64,000 bases of DNA. It comes from Panax quinquefolius. Taxonomy: Eukaryota > Streptophyta > Magnoliopsida > Apiales > Araliaceae. The first letter of the stretch is position 1. The number at the start of each line of letters is the position of its first letter. Under the pieces are notes generated by a model. That model saw nothing but the letters and a program-made list of their open reading frames with translations, did no database searches and was not told the origin of the DNA. A program made the position numbers and the translations under genes. Positions 1-11,659 of the stretch are shown one piece after another. The stretch covers positions 310,001 to 374,000 of the forward strand of contig JAINUW010000692.1 in assembly GCA_020205615.1 (NCBI GenBank), written 5' to 3'.

Positions 1-1714
1 ACGCTTGAAAATCTTGTCGGGTTTTTCGGGCGGTTTCGGGTTACCCGAAACGCCCGATCATCTTCATCATCGACTTTGACCACGATTATCTTGCAATCTG
101 CTCATGCTATGAACTTGATTCAAATTTCAGATGAAAGATCACATAACATACTATATGTTTACACATTTAAACAGCAAAACCCATAAACAGGAAAGAATCT
201 AGAGCCACTGACATTCATTGTCAGACCATATTTTAAACTTTTTCTAGATTTTGAAAATTTTCAAATTCATGCACTTAGATGTTATTGATCTATCATCTAC
301 CAACCCAGATCAACTATATATACTATAAACAACATGTTTAACACACAAAAACTAACATCTAACATGGAATCAAAAGTCAGATTATAGCTTAGGGTTTTAT
401 ACCTTGATGATTAATTTTTGATTCTGGCTTTCTGATTGGCTAAAGGTGTTAGTGGGGCTTTGTTTTGAGACTGAAATACTTTGTATTTTTGGAGGTTTTA
501 GAGAGAGAGGGTCAAGGATGAGGGTTTGGCAAAAATAAGGCTAGCAAATGATTTTTCTCTCTCTCAAATCTATAAATACAAGTGTTAGATGCATTGTATA
601 ACTGATATTGCTAGAGAATTGTGTTGATAGGTGTCACATGGTTGGTTAAGAGTTGGCCAACCACTCCAATTTGCCTAGATTTGCAAGTAAGCTAAATAAA
701 AAATGTGACAAAGGGCATTTTAGTCTTTTTGCTTGCACTTTTAATGGAAATTTTATCATTTGCCCTAACCCTTAGGGTTTAACCCTAGGGTTTAGCACAT
801 AGAATTTGTAGGATTTAGCGATTAGGGTTTGAAAAATATAAAATTTTAGTTTCTAAAATAAAAAATTAATTTCTAAAAATTACAAATTAGGGTTTTCTTA
901 ATTAGGTTAGGTTTCTAATTTCCTTATACATGAACATTAGGGTTTAATTATTTATTTACTAATTATAATTAACCTTGCTAATTTTTGCAATTAGGGTTCA
1001 CCATAAGTAATTAGGTTATATAATTATTATTTAGGGTTACAAAATATAGAAATTAGGGTTTACCTAATTAATCATAAAATCATATAACACAGTTATATAA
1101 CAGTCTTGAATTTCCCATTTTGAATTACAAAATAGGGTTAAACAAATTAATGCTAGGGTTTTGACATTATATACCATAATTGTCTAACCATTAACAGTAC
1201 GCACATACAGTACATATTTATAGCACTGAAAAATCAAATTATAATTAATATTATATTACTATTCTCATTCCTTGATCAAAATCCAAAATTAGGGTTTGGA
1301 TTCCATATCTGATTTATCTTTCATATTTAACATTATTAATTAAGTTAAAATAATTAACTTAATTAATCTAACATAAATTTATATAATAAAATAAAATAAT
1401 TATTATCATAATTCTAATAATCATTTCATATATTACTTAAATAATATAATATCATATTTTCTTGAAAATAAATAATAAAAACATTTCTACAATAAAATTA
1501 ATTATTATTAGAATATAGTTTATAATGATCAATAATTCATAAGTAAAATTATTTGTAATTATTCATGTAATAAATATATTTTCATTTATCACATAAATAC
1601 ATACTCTTTGACTTATACATATTCCCCATATTTATTTTAATAAATAATAATAAATAAAAAAATTTATACGCAAAATTTTTGATTTATTTATATAGAAAAT
1701 ATCGGGTTATTACA
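1..1714 (-). mobile_element. 3' LTR (truncated by window edge), family A1 chromovirus
   Basis: Read on the minus strand, this starts TGTAATAACCCG at 1714, directly after a purine tract, and runs off the left edge. In minus orientation the order is an AT-rich U3 with many CCCTAA motifs, a TATA box (TATAAATA near 570-580), a leader, then AAG|GTATAA with the GT at 402-401, and a stretch at 1-206 that is nearly identical in inverted orientation to 7502-7700 of the plus A LTR. The order of parts matches the LTR of element F (48540-49390). The U3 differs from the plus A element, so this is a related but separate subfamily. No ORF of note. Confidence 0.8.
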
Positions 1715-1729
1715 TTCACCCTCCCTTAT
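1715..1729 (-). other. polypurine tract of the minus A1 element
   Basis: On the minus strand, AAGGGAGGGTGAA lies immediately before the TGTAATAACC start of the LTR. It follows a GGGGACGGAAT stretch typical of the 3' end of this chromovirus group. It would prime plus-strand DNA synthesis. The 1730-1984 stretch upstream is AT-rich 3' untranslated sequence with no coding signal. Confidence 0.75.
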
Positions 1730-1984
1730 AAATATTCCGTCCCCGGAATCGCCATTTTAAAACCAATACATACCAGGGTACATAGCATACATAATCATTG
1801 CAGGTAGATCTCGATCAAATTTGATTGAACCGATCTTTAACTTTTCATCATAAAACTTGTCTAGCTGATTAAACGGAAAATTTGATTTCTGAAGAACTCA
1901 AATTCCTCCTTCAAAATTTATTTATAAAATAATTTACTATATATAGGAAAATCATATATAAGAAAATAAAAGTTATACGAATAA

Positions 1985-2240
1985 TACCTGGAGTTCCTTG
2001 CCAACTGCCACCGTATCTTGGACCGTCATATTGAATACCCTTGCAGTAGATTTTGTTGGCTTGTTTGACGAAGTTGGTCCTGTGATCGCCAGAGTTCCGC
2101 CACTTTTTCCCATGTTCACGCTTTCTGCCTCCGTTCTCCTTTTCAGACAGTCCTTCACCTTATGCTCCTTCAATCCGCACAGAAAACACCCACTAATCAT
2201 TTTAGGATTGGGGCAGTTGGGAGAGATATGGCCCTCATGC
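1985..2240 (-). pseudogene. gag nucleocapsid fragment, minus A1 element
   Basis: Minus-strand reading shows the end of one CCHC zinc knuckle (GHISPNC near 2225-2205), then a complete one (CFLCGLKEHKVKDC, CX2CX4HX4C), then a tail matching the gag-protease linker of the plus A element (GPTSSNKPT against GPMSTNKPT at about 3180-3200). Protease, reverse transcriptase and integrase are missing: about 255 bp of 3' untranslated DNA follows directly, so pol was deleted internally. At about 2240 the fragment is joined head-to-head to a plus-strand gag. Only the RNA-binding part of gag remains, so it cannot work. Confidence 0.8.
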
Positions 2241-2581
2241 CAAAATCAGCCACATAATCAAGCTGCGACTTTTAAGGACTTCAAGGCTTGTTAGCCCCTA
2301 GAGTTCCGTGGGTCCATGAATCCGGTTGAGGCACAGTCTTGGATCATGGAAATAGAGAAAGTTTTCGATGTTGATAGGGTAGAGGATAACCAGAAGACTG
2401 CTTTTGCAACATTCATGTTGAAAGCAGAGGCTAGTTATTGGTGGCAAGACAAAAAAACCTGAGGAGAGGTCAAGGGGTAATGTCTTGGGAAAGGTTCAAG
2501 GAAATATTCTTCGAGACCTATTTCCCAGAAAGTTCGAAGAATCAGATGAAGGTACAGTTTCTGGAACTGAAGTAGGGCACC
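2241..2581 (+). pseudogene. gag N-terminal part, plus A chromovirus
   Basis: Translating in shifting frames gives a typical chromovirus gag capsid region: NPVEAQSWIMEIEKVFDV, QKTAFATFMLKAEASYWW, then MSWERFKEIFFETYFPES. A one-base shift in the A-run near 2452-2458 and an in-frame TAG at 2573-2575 (likely from CAG) break it, and a TAG near 2293 adds to the damage. The start of gag, the primer site and the 5' LTR of this element are not present, because the sequence begins abruptly at the inverted junction near 2240. Confidence 0.8.
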
Positions 2582-3532
2582 ATGACAGGGTCGGAGTATG
2601 CAGCGAAATTCAACGAGTTAACAAGGTTTGCGCCATATCAAGTGAATACCGATGAGCGCAAGGCAAGGAGATTCGAGCAGGGACTGAAGCCATGGTTGTA
2701 CACCAGAGTCTCCCTGTTCCAGTTAAAGACGTTTGCAGCAGTGCTCAAAAAAGCGATTCTCGCTGAGAGTGAAGGCGAAGCTGTAACAAAGCACAACCAA
2801 GAGCAAAGGAAGAAGAAGAGTGAAGGTGAAGTTAAGAATGGTGGAGGTAGTAACGGTGGAAATGGCGACAAAAACTTGAAGAGAAAGTGGAATGCAAATG
2901 TGGGAGCTGAAAATCAGCAAGGTAACCAGCAAAGGAAGAAGATTGACGCATGTGCTACATGCGGGAAGTTTCACACGGGTATGTGCTTAAGGGGGAAGCG
3001 GGCATGCTTTAATTGTGGCAAGGAGGGTCACATTGCCCCAAATTGCACTCAACCCAAGAAGAATGCTTGCTACACCTACGAGTCGAAGGATCATTTTGCT
3101 CGCGAGTGTCCAAAGAAGAAATCTGGCGAGATAAATGGAAGCAAGGGAAATGCTAGTGGAGGTTCACTAACTATTGTTGGACCAATGTCAACAAATAAGC
3201 CCACAGCAAGAACCTTCAACATGCCGATGCAGGACGCGGTGCAATTAAAAGATGTCGTGTCAGGTATTATCCCAATCAATGATATAAATGCATATGTATT
3301 ATTTGATTCGGGTGCTACTTGCTCGTTTATATCTGATGAATTTGCTAAGAAGTTAGAAATATCTAGTGAAGAGTTGAATTTCCCTTTAAATATAGAAATT
3401 GCGAATAGGGAGGTAATTCCTGTTAGGTTTGTATACAATAACTATAAGGTGAATACAAAGGGGAATATTATGACAGTAGATTTAATCCCGATAAAACTTG
3501 GAGAGTTTAACGTGATATTGGGAATGGATTGA
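2582..3532 (+). pseudogene. gag C-terminus and protease, plus A chromovirus
   Basis: Open for 316 codons and in frame with the RT segment downstream. It holds the end of the capsid (MTGSEYAAKFNELTRFAPYQ), a lysine/glycine-rich linker, and three zinc knuckles. The first is atypical (CATCGKFHTGMC), the second canonical (CFNCGKEGHIAPNC), and the third has lost its second cysteine to tyrosine (CYTYESKDHFAREC). The aspartic protease active site is LFDSGATCSFIS near residues 240-251. The frame ends at TGA 3530-3532 within the usual GMDWL motif, where TGG (Trp) became TGA. The ATG at 2582 is only the first Met after an upstream stop, not a real start. Confidence 0.88.
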
Positions 3533-5338
3533 CTATTCAATTATGGAGTGATAATTGACTGCCAAAAGAAGTGTGTAAACCTTATGACTCCGTCAAAGGT
3601 AGTTTTTCATGGTAGCAAATCGCCTAGACAAATGAGATGTTTGACGATGATGCAGGTCAAGAAGTTGTTGATTCAGGGTTGTGTAGGGTACTTAGTTTAT
3701 ATAGTCGATACTCAAAAGAAGGAGGGTGTAAAATTAGAGGAAATACCAGTGGTTAAGGAATTCGTGGACGTGTTTTCGGAAGATTTGCTAGGACTTCCGC
3801 TTAATCGAGAGATTGAATTCGTGATCAACTTAGCGCCAAGAACCGCTCCAATATCGAAGGCCCCGTACGGAATGGCTCCGGTCGAAATGAAAGAACTGAT
3901 GGTACAACTACAAGAAATATTAAATAAGAAGTACATTCAACCGAGTGTATCACCATGGGGAGCGCCAGTGTTATTCGTGAAGAAGAAGGATGGATTAATG
4001 CGTCTTTGCATTGATTATAGAGAATTAAACAAAGTCACTATTAAAAACAAATATCCATTGCCAAGAATAGATGACTTGTTTGATCAATTGAAGGGTGCTA
4101 GATATTTCTCAAAAATAGATTTTAGAAGTGGGTATCACCAACTGAAAGTAAGGAAGGAGGATGTACCGAAGACGGCATTCCGAACTCGATATGGACATTA
4201 CAAATTTTTGGTGATGTCTTTTGGTTTGACAAATGCCATTGCAGCATTCATGGATTTGATGAACATGATGTTTAAACCATTTTTAGACAAGTTTGTGGTG
4301 GTATTCATTGATGATATTTTGGTGTACTCCAAAACTCAAGAAGAACACGTGGAACACTTACGTCTGATGCTGGAGACATTAAGAAAAGAAAAGTTGTACG
4401 CGAAATTCTCTAAGTGTGAGTTTTGGCTGGAACGTGTACAATTCCTTGGGCATGTAATCGATAAGGATGAAATTTCAGTGGATCCATCAAAAGTCAAAGC
4501 TGTGATAAATTGGGAACAACCAAGAACTCCATCAGAAGTGAGAAGTTTCTTTGGATTGGCAGGGTATTACAGACGGTTTATCCAGGATTTTTCCCAGATT
4601 ACTACTCTGTTGACAAATTTGACGAGAAAATCTGTAAAATTTGTTTGGACGGAGAAGTGTGAAGAGAGTTTTAAAGAATTGAAGAAGAGGCTCAGTGTGG
4701 CACTTGTGTTGTCGTTACCAGATAATACAGGATTTGTGGTGTATAGCGATGCGTCACACAAGGGTTTAGGATGTGTCCTAATGCAGAATGGCAAAGTCAT
4801 TGCGTATGCATCTAGAAAATTGAAAAACTGCGAGAAAGGGTATCCGACTTATGATTTAGAGTTGGCAGCAGTAGTATTTGCTCTGAAGATATGGAGACAC
4901 TATCTCTATGGAGAAAAATGTGAGATCTACACAGACCATAAGAGTCTGAAATATATTTTCACACAGAAGGACCTGAACATGCGTCAGAGAAGATGGATGG
5001 AATTGATAAAAGATTATGATTGTGAGATCTTTTATCATCCAGGCAAAGCAAACGTGGTTGCAGATGCCTTGGGTAGGAAAGGCCGAGAGAAGTTGATGTT
5101 GTTAACCGATAAGGAGGAGCTCATTTCAGTAATGGCAAGGCTAGAGTTGGAAATAAAATTTCCAAAAGAATTTGACGAAATATTATACCAGGTGGAAGCT
5201 AGTCCAACTTTGGTGGACAAGGTGAAGAATGCTCAACTACAGGATGAAGAATGCAGAAAAATAAAGGAAAGTGTTGCCGAAGGTAAAGAGGTGAAGAATA
5301 AACAAGATACTGAGGGAATGCTAAGATTCAAGGGATGA
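3533..5338 (+). pseudogene. reverse transcriptase and RNase H, plus A chromovirus
   Basis: In the same frame as the gag-protease segment, so one TGA at 3530 separates them. Reverse transcriptase runs from about 3900 to 4470, with the motifs [23 protein letters not shown], and the catalytic FIDD at about 4309-4320. RNase H runs from about 4735 to 5060, with YSDAS, a conserved glutamate in [15 protein letters not shown] and a final VADAL. The [13 protein letters not shown] ending is typical of Ty3/gypsy. The segment stops at TGA 5336-5338, best explained by CGA (Arg) to TGA. One amino-acid oddity is [12 protein letters not shown], where the family normally has [12 protein letters not shown]. 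Confidence 0.9.
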
Positions 5339-6434
5339 ATTTGGGTTCTAGCAGTACAGGATATTAAAGAGGACATCTTGACAGAAGCTCATAGCTCAAA
5401 ATATATGATTCATCCGAGAAGTACGAAGATGTATCAAGATTTGCAGTGACATTTTTGGTGGCCAAATATGAAAAGAGACGTTGCAGAATGCGTTGGAAAG
5501 TGCTTGACATGTCAGAGAGTGAAGGCAGAGCATCAAAGACCAAGAAGATTACTTCAACCGTTAGAGATACCGGAATGGAAATGGGAGCATATCACAATGG
5601 ATTTTGTGGTAGGTCTTCCAATGACTCAGAAAGGATACGATGCGATATGGGTGATAGTGGACAGACTGAAAAAATCTGCACACTTTTTACCAATAAAGAT
5701 TAGATTTAATATTGATCAGCTGGCGAAACTGTACGTTAAGGAGATCGTGTCAAGACATGGAGTTCCAGTGTCAATTGTATCAGACAGAGATTCGAGGTTC
5801 ACATCAAATTTTTGGAAAAGATTACAAGAATGCATGGGAACACAACTGAAGATGAGTACAGCATATCATCCGCAAACTGATGGGCAAAGCGAACGAATAA
5901 TTCAGACGCTAGAAGATATGCTCAGAGCATGCATCATGGATTTAAAAGGAAACGGGGATGATCATCTACCGTTGATGGAATTTGCATACAATAACAGTTA
6001 CCATGCAAGCATTGGCATGCCGCCATACGAGGCATTATACGACAGGAAATGTAGAACTCCACTATGTTGGGATGAAGTTGGAACTGCTAGGACCAGAACT
6101 AGTACAGCAGACCGCTGAAATTATTAAACTCATCAGAGCAAGACTGGTAGCTGCTCAAGATCGACAAAAGAAATATGCTGATCAACACAGGCAGAGTCGC
6201 GAATTTGAAGAAGGAAATTTTGTTTTCCTAAAAGTTTCTCCTTGGAAGGGGAAAATTCGTTTCGACAAGAAAGGAAAGCTAAGCCCAAGGTTTATTGGAC
6301 CTTTCGAGATATTACGAAGAGTGGGAGAAGTAGCTTATGAGGTAGCTTTACCTCCAGAATTAGAACATGTGCACAACATTTTTTATGTGTCGGTGTTGCG
6401 ACCGTATAAACCCGATTTCAAACATTTGATCTAG
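5339..6434 (+). pseudogene. integrase, plus A chromovirus
   Basis: In frame after the TGA at 5336, it reads through HHCC zinc-domain residues (histidines near 5390-5415, CVGKCLTC near 5490-5510) with another TGA at 5447-5449 (CGA to TGA). The catalytic core has the first Asp in MDFVVGLP, the second in IVSDRDSRF, and the Glu in [12 protein letters not shown], the DD(35)E pattern. A deletion near 6080 shifts the frame, and the rest continues to 6434 with the GPY/F module (RFIGPFEIL, HNIFYVSVLRPY). It ends at TAG 6432-6434. This is the enzyme that joins the cDNA to host DNA, and it is broken here by at least two stops and one frameshift. Confidence 0.88.
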
Positions 6435-6629
6435 TATGAACCGTTGCAGTTCAGTAAAGATTTGTCATATGAAGAGATTCATATCCAGATAGTTGATAGG
6501 AAAGAACAAGTGCTCAGGAATAAAGTGATACCTTCTGTGAAGGTGATATGGAAGAACCACAATGTCGAAGAGGCTACGTAGGAACTCGAAGCAAAAATGA
6601 TGAAGAATTACCTTGAGTTATTTGTTTAG
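6435..6629 (+). pseudogene. C-terminal chromodomain, plus A chromovirus
   Basis: After the TAG at 6432 the frame continues with SYEEIHIQIVDRKEQ, RNKVIPSVKVIWKNH, NVEEAT, a TAG at 6579-6581 in place of Trp, then ELEAKMMKNYLELF and a natural-looking stop at 6627-6629. This is the short chromodomain of Tekay/Del-type chromoviruses, which targets integration to heterochromatin by binding histone marks. The same module is intact in the plus D integrase (about 42440-42605). Confidence 0.8.
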
Positions 6630-6649
6630 TCTGTGTCTTCGATTCTGGG

Positions 6650-6739
6650 GAAAGAATCTTTGTAAGGAGGGAAGAATGTGACGATTTGATTGTTTGAGTT
6701 GTGATGTCTGGGGACAGAATCCTTGTAAGGAAGGAAGGA
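6650..6739 (+). other. duplicated polypurine tract
   Basis: Two related blocks lie about 61 bp apart. The first reads GGGGAAAGAATCTTTGTAAGG then AGGGAAGAATGTGACG (about 6640-6685). The second reads GGGGACAGAATCCTTGTAAGG then AAGGAAGGATGTAAGAATCC (about 6702-6750). The LTR boundary used here is after the second copy. The first copy also leads into a TGTGAC start. Confidence 0.7.
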
Positions 6740-7829
6740 TGTAAGAATCCGGAATTTTAAATTATAATTTTAAATATTTATTGAATTATATAAATATTTA
6801 TTTGAGGTGTTTATTTTTGAGTAAATATTTTATTGATGTAGTGGTTGTTAGTAAATATTTATGAATCTAAATTTATTAGATAATATTCTAAATTAAATTA
6901 ATTTATAATTTAGAGAGTTGTAATATAACGTGAGATGTTATATTGTTGTGTTGATTTAATAATCTAAATGGTATATTAAATTATTAAATAAAATTACAAT
7001 GAAATTATAATTTTGTGTTATTTGTTTAAATGATGTATTTAATTAAAATATAGTGTGTAATTAATTTAATTGGTTAGTGTGGATATGGAAATCCAAATAA
7101 ATAATATGTGATTATAAATTATAAACTAAATTGTTTATTAAAATAAATTAAAGGAGTTTAATTTAGTTTTGCCAAACAAGGCTTAAAATATTAAGTCTTT
7201 AAATTTTAAAGGGTTTTGCCAAACAAAGCCTTATGGGTTTTGGATTTTTAATTTTTGAATTTGTAAATAATATAAATAGAATGAATAAAATAAATAAAAT
7301 AATAAATATAATATAATTATAACCTAAATGTTATTTTATAACTGATATTCTAATAAGTGTGTGTATTATGGCTTATTAGTATTATCTTTACGCTTAAGTG
7401 TGGTTAGTTTGCATTTGGCCTAAGAAAAACTGCAGAGAACGCAGAGAGAATTGAGAGAGAGCTTAAGAATTTCCAAAGCAATTTCCACCGATTTTAGCAA
7501 GGATTCTTTCCTGTTTATGGTTTTTGCTGTTTAAATGTGTAAACATATAGTATGTTATGTGATCTTTCATCTGAAACTTGAATCAAGTTCATAGCATGAG
7601 CAGATTGCAAGATAATCGTGGTCAAATTTATCGATCGGCCATATTTGGGCATTTACGGGTAACCTAAAAGCGCGAAAAGGCCTGACAAGATTTTCAAGCT
7701 TCTAGATCTATCAGTGTGTTGTTGCTTTGTTGTTGTTAATGCATTTAAGTTGTAGTATGTTGTTTATACTACATGTTTATGCCTTAAAATCTCCTAATCA
7801 TCAAAATGTGTGATTATAGAGGACGGACA
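6740..7829 (+). mobile_element. 3' LTR part 1, plus A chromovirus
   Basis: Starts TGTAAGAATCCGG right after the purine tract. U3 contains a duplicated GTTTTGCCAAACAAGGCT-like motif (about 7167 and 7213), a TATA box (TATAAATAG near 7270), and a GA-rich leader (about 7430-7470). Positions 6742-7505 are repeated inverted at 20286-21074. From 7502 the sequence matches 1-206 in inverted orientation, and it appears to have lost the leader end with the splice-donor-like site seen in sister LTRs. The LTR is cut at 7829 by copia B and resumes at 17049. Confidence 0.85.
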
Positions 7830-9711
7830 TGAAAGTAGTATGCACACAAGCCAATCATGTTTGATGATAAAGCATATACTTTGTAACAATCTTATTCATT
7901 TATTAATAAAAAGTATTAATTTATTAAAGGTTTTAATTATCTCTACGATGATCTTTGTTTTATAATATGTGATAAACCCATAGTTTTAAGCAATGCTTTT
8001 AGAATAATGATGATGATCATTCTAATGAGATCTAAATTCTTAGAAAGCTTAAAACTAAAATAGTTCCCAATCGTTGGATTACTAAATTGGGGATTAGTAA
8101 ATCCGGATAGATTGGTACATACGTTGCTTGCTCATTGGATGAGGATGATTGATCTCATGATCATTTGTGTGGAGACACTAAAGCAAGTATGTAGGTGCTT
8201 ATTAGAGAATAAGTTTCTTTGAGCGTGGCTCGCTAAGGAATACCTAATGGAGTTTTATTTGCCTGTCAATAGGAATTCCTGTAGTGATAGTAGTACAAGT
8301 GATCCTTGGACTTGAGATCATCATAGTATCTTGTGTATGATGAGTTATACTTTGACTTATTCCTTAAGACCCTTAGGGTATATCAAAGGGTATGCTTGGG
8401 TATAATAAGTTGTACATGGAGATAATGTATGATCAATAAAGAATCTACCACTTCTAATAAAAGAAGAGAAATGTCCTATGTGATTCGATAAATGACAACC
8501 CAGTAGTCCTTGGCTAAGGCAGAATGAAATTAGAAAGGAGTTTCTAATTTGCATTATTTGGAGTTGTGCATTTAAGAGTCAAAATACATATAATTAAATA
8601 AAATAAGACTTGTGAAGAATTCCATGTCTTATATTTAATTGGGACATTGTATGGTGGAAGGATTGAATTGTACGGTAACTATTTACTCAAAGGTTCTTTA
8701 ATGATTAATGTTGAAATCTATATTATCTGGAAAGTCGTTGATCGCTAGGGAGGCTTATCCCTATTGTAGAATAAATATTATTTATTTAAATAAATTAATT
8801 GTTTAATTTATTTATTTAAATAAGATTAGAATTGTTCTAATTGATTTATTCACAACCTGGGTTTAATATGGAGAACCTAAAGGGTCACACCATAAAAGGA
8901 AGAATAATTATTTAAGAAGTTAATGGCATAATCGTAATAATATGTTAAGTATATTTAATTTAATCTATGGTGATAGAATAAATTAAATAGCTTAATATTT
9001 ATTATTTAATATTTTAGAAATATTAAATATAAATTAATAAGAGAGAGTCTTATTAATATTATTACAATTATTATTATTTTAATTTCTAAAAGAGTTTAGG
9101 AATTAATTTAATATAAGTACTCTCATTTATTCCTAATTGGATTAGGAAGGAAAATTAATTAAAGGAGTTTAATTAATTATCCCTAATAAGATTAGGGAGC
9201 TTAATTAATTAAAAGAATTAATTAATTAAAACCCAATTCCTTAATTGTTAAGGTGGGTTGCCCACATCTATAAATAAGAGGAGTCTTATTATGGGTGGGT
9301 GGGGTTGTTGATTTTTCAACGTACGTAATAATTCCAAGTTGTTGGGAGTATGCCTTTTTCTATAGAGATAGAAAACTAGGGTTAGCCATAACACCCATCT
9401 TCTTGAATTTTATTCTTCCTTGGTGGATCACCTCTAGAGGCCAAACACATGGGTGGCTAACGTTGATCAAAGGAAGGAACCAAACCCGGTGGATTCAAGA
9501 TTGAACGCGAAAGGATTTGGAGGTGAACTTGTACCTGAGGAAGCTCGATCTTCAAGGGTATGATTTATTCTTTATCTTTTCGTTTAATTAATAATTGTGC
9601 ATAAAGGGTGATGATCCGTATATGGTTTGTAAATTTTTAAACTCGATTTTACACGCTTAGCACTTATTTTGCAATTTGATTGATTGCGTTATGAATATTA
9701 CAAACCTAACG
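7830..9711 (+). repeat. copia B 5' LTR
   Basis: About 1.88 kb. The last base is a G where other copies have A (CCTAACG against CCTAACA). It holds several perfect or near-perfect AT palindromes, such as the ATTTAAATAAATTAA stretch near 8770-8825, and CTAATAAGATTAG stems near 9180-9200. The TATA box is at 9268-9276. The 69-codon ORF at 9295 is inside the LTR leader and is not counted as a gene. Other copies of this LTR are at 15171, 21597 and 37529. Confidence 0.9.
9268..9276 (+). promoter_or_regulatory. TATA box of the copia B LTR
   Basis: CTATAAATA precedes an AAGAGGAGTC leader. It is retained in the 3' LTR (about 16602-16610) and the solo LTR (about 38970-38978), which supports it as the core promoter. 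Confidence 0.65.
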
Positions 9712-9712
9712 G

Positions 9713-9724
9713 TGGCATCGAGCC
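9713..9724 (+). other. primer binding site of copia B
   Basis: TGGCATCGAGCC follows the LTR after one spacer base. It resembles the TGGTATCAGAGCC complement of the initiator tRNA-Met 3' end with a few mismatches. The C copy reads TGGCATTAAAGCC (23460-23472), so the two copies have drifted differently from the same site. Confidence 0.65.
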
Positions 9725-9908
9725 AAACCTTTATGCTAATTATTAATTGTTTTAATTTATATATTGATATGTGTTTAGAACAATTTAATTGGGCATAATT
9801 TATTGTATAAAATTTATTAAAAAAAAAAAAAAAAAAAAAACGGATCGAATGTAAACATGAATTAGTGAGCCATGCAAAACAAGTTAATTTTTTTATACCG
9901 TTGCACGG

Positions 9909-9939
<31 letters not shown>

Positions 9940-10189
9940 GGCCGCCATTTTTTTCCTTTTTTTGATGTATTTATTTGATTTCAAGTGAAAATGGTATTAG
10001 CTATATGGTTATTATATATAATAAGAACCAAAGTTATCAAAGTTCTTTGGAAACAAGAATTGCGACGAAATAAAGCAACGTGAAAATCATGGATTTCTTA
10101 ATGGTTAGTAGTACGGAAATCGACACAGATTCACAAAAGAAAAAAAAAAAATGGGCGGATCATGTTTTTTTTTTTTGAAACTTCCGATT

Positions 10190-10213
10190 ATATATATATA
10201 TATATATAGGTTA

Positions 10214-10251
<38 letters not shown>
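10190..10251 (+). repeat. AT dinucleotide microsatellite
   Basis: Two runs of TA repeats, split by AGGTTAGGA, in the copia B leader. Confidence 0.95.
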
Positions 10252-10253
<2 letters not shown>

Positions 10254-10439
10254 GGTATTATTATATATATATAATATTCTTAATAATTTTATTATTAAAA
10301 TAAAAATTTTATTTTAATATTATAATAAAAAGTTTATTTTATATTAAAATATAAAGTTTATTTTAATTTTAAAATTAAATTTCATGCAAACTAATTAGAG
10401 TTGGAATTGGATTCCATGATAACTAATTGGAGTTGAAAT

Positions 10440-10895
10440 TGATCTTTCCTTAAATAAAGGAGTTTATTTAGATATGAAATAGATTTCATATTATTCAAAA
10501 TAAAAGAGTTTATTTGTGAATAGGAAAGAAAATCCATGTTTCCTTAAATAAAGGAGTTTATTTAAATATGGAATAAGATTTCATATTATTCAAAATAAAG
10601 GAGTTTATTTGTGAATAGGAAAGAATATCCGTGTTTCCTTTAATATTTTTTTTTTATATAGAATTGGATTCTATAATTAATTAAAATAAAAGAGTTTATT
10701 TTAATTAAAGATTTTTTTATATACATGGAATTGGATTCCATAATTAATTAAAATAAAGGAGTTTATTTTGATTAAAATTTTGATTAAAATAAAATAGTTT
10801 ATTTTATTCAAAATTGGATAAATTAAAATAAAATAATTTTATTTTGATTTAAATTTGGATTAAAATAAAGGAGTTTATTTTGATTCAAAATAGAT
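10440..10895 (+). repeat. interspersed AAATAAAGGAGTTTATTT repeats
   Basis: An 18-base phrase close to AAATAAAGGAGTTTATTT, itself an imperfect palindrome, recurs about eight times with spacings of roughly 50-80 bases, often with an ATGGAATxGATTCCAT-like partner. The C leader has the same array at about 23730-24290. It would fold into several short stems in the RNA leader. Confidence 0.8.
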
Positions 10896-11659
10896 TTTAT
10901 ACTAACTAAATTTGCCCATTAAATGATATCAATATATATATTAAATGTTTATTATTCATGAGATGAATGTTATTTATTGATGCATATGGTGATGTGTATG
11001 ATAATAAATGGGATTGATTATGGACTATTGACAATGTGATTGGATTTTATTTTAGTTGGATGCATGAATGTATGGGTTTTATTAAATGGGTCTCACAGTG
11101 CCTTTCGTCTTCTCTAATTTTTCTTAATGTAAATTCTATCTCCTCCTATGTACTTCCCCTCGATTTCACGATCAAGGTTTCTATTTATTTTAAATAGTAT
11201 TGTAATAGGAATAATTAGAATTAATTTTAGAAAATTAGAGATCAAAGGAGCAAGGAGCGCTTGAAGACCCGTTTGTAATGAAGCCCGGGTTTAAATGTAA
11301 TAGTTATATTTAAATATTATTTCTTGCACCCCTAGGGTTTGACCTTTTGGTTCACTTGGTGGCTCTAGTGAACCAAACTAGAATAAAAGTCCATAATCAA
11401 TCCGGGTAGAATATAGTATTCTATATGTGCATGCTTATACTATATATATATTATATATTATGCAAACATGCTTCGCATGTTTATTAATATAGCGTATTTT
11501 ATATATATATGCATGCATGCAGCTAAACAAGATGAGACAAATTAATAACAAACCCCTCAATTTTTATATTAAGTCCTAAGCGTTCAAAGATATTTGGAAT
11601 ATCGAACGTCATTTTTCTAGCATGATAAAATTAATAGAGTATTAAATATTTAATATGAG

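Noticed and set aside
9295..9504. 69-codon ORF in the copia B 5' LTR
   Set aside because: Lies in the LTR leader and is broken by indels in sister LTRs at 15171, 21597 and 37529.
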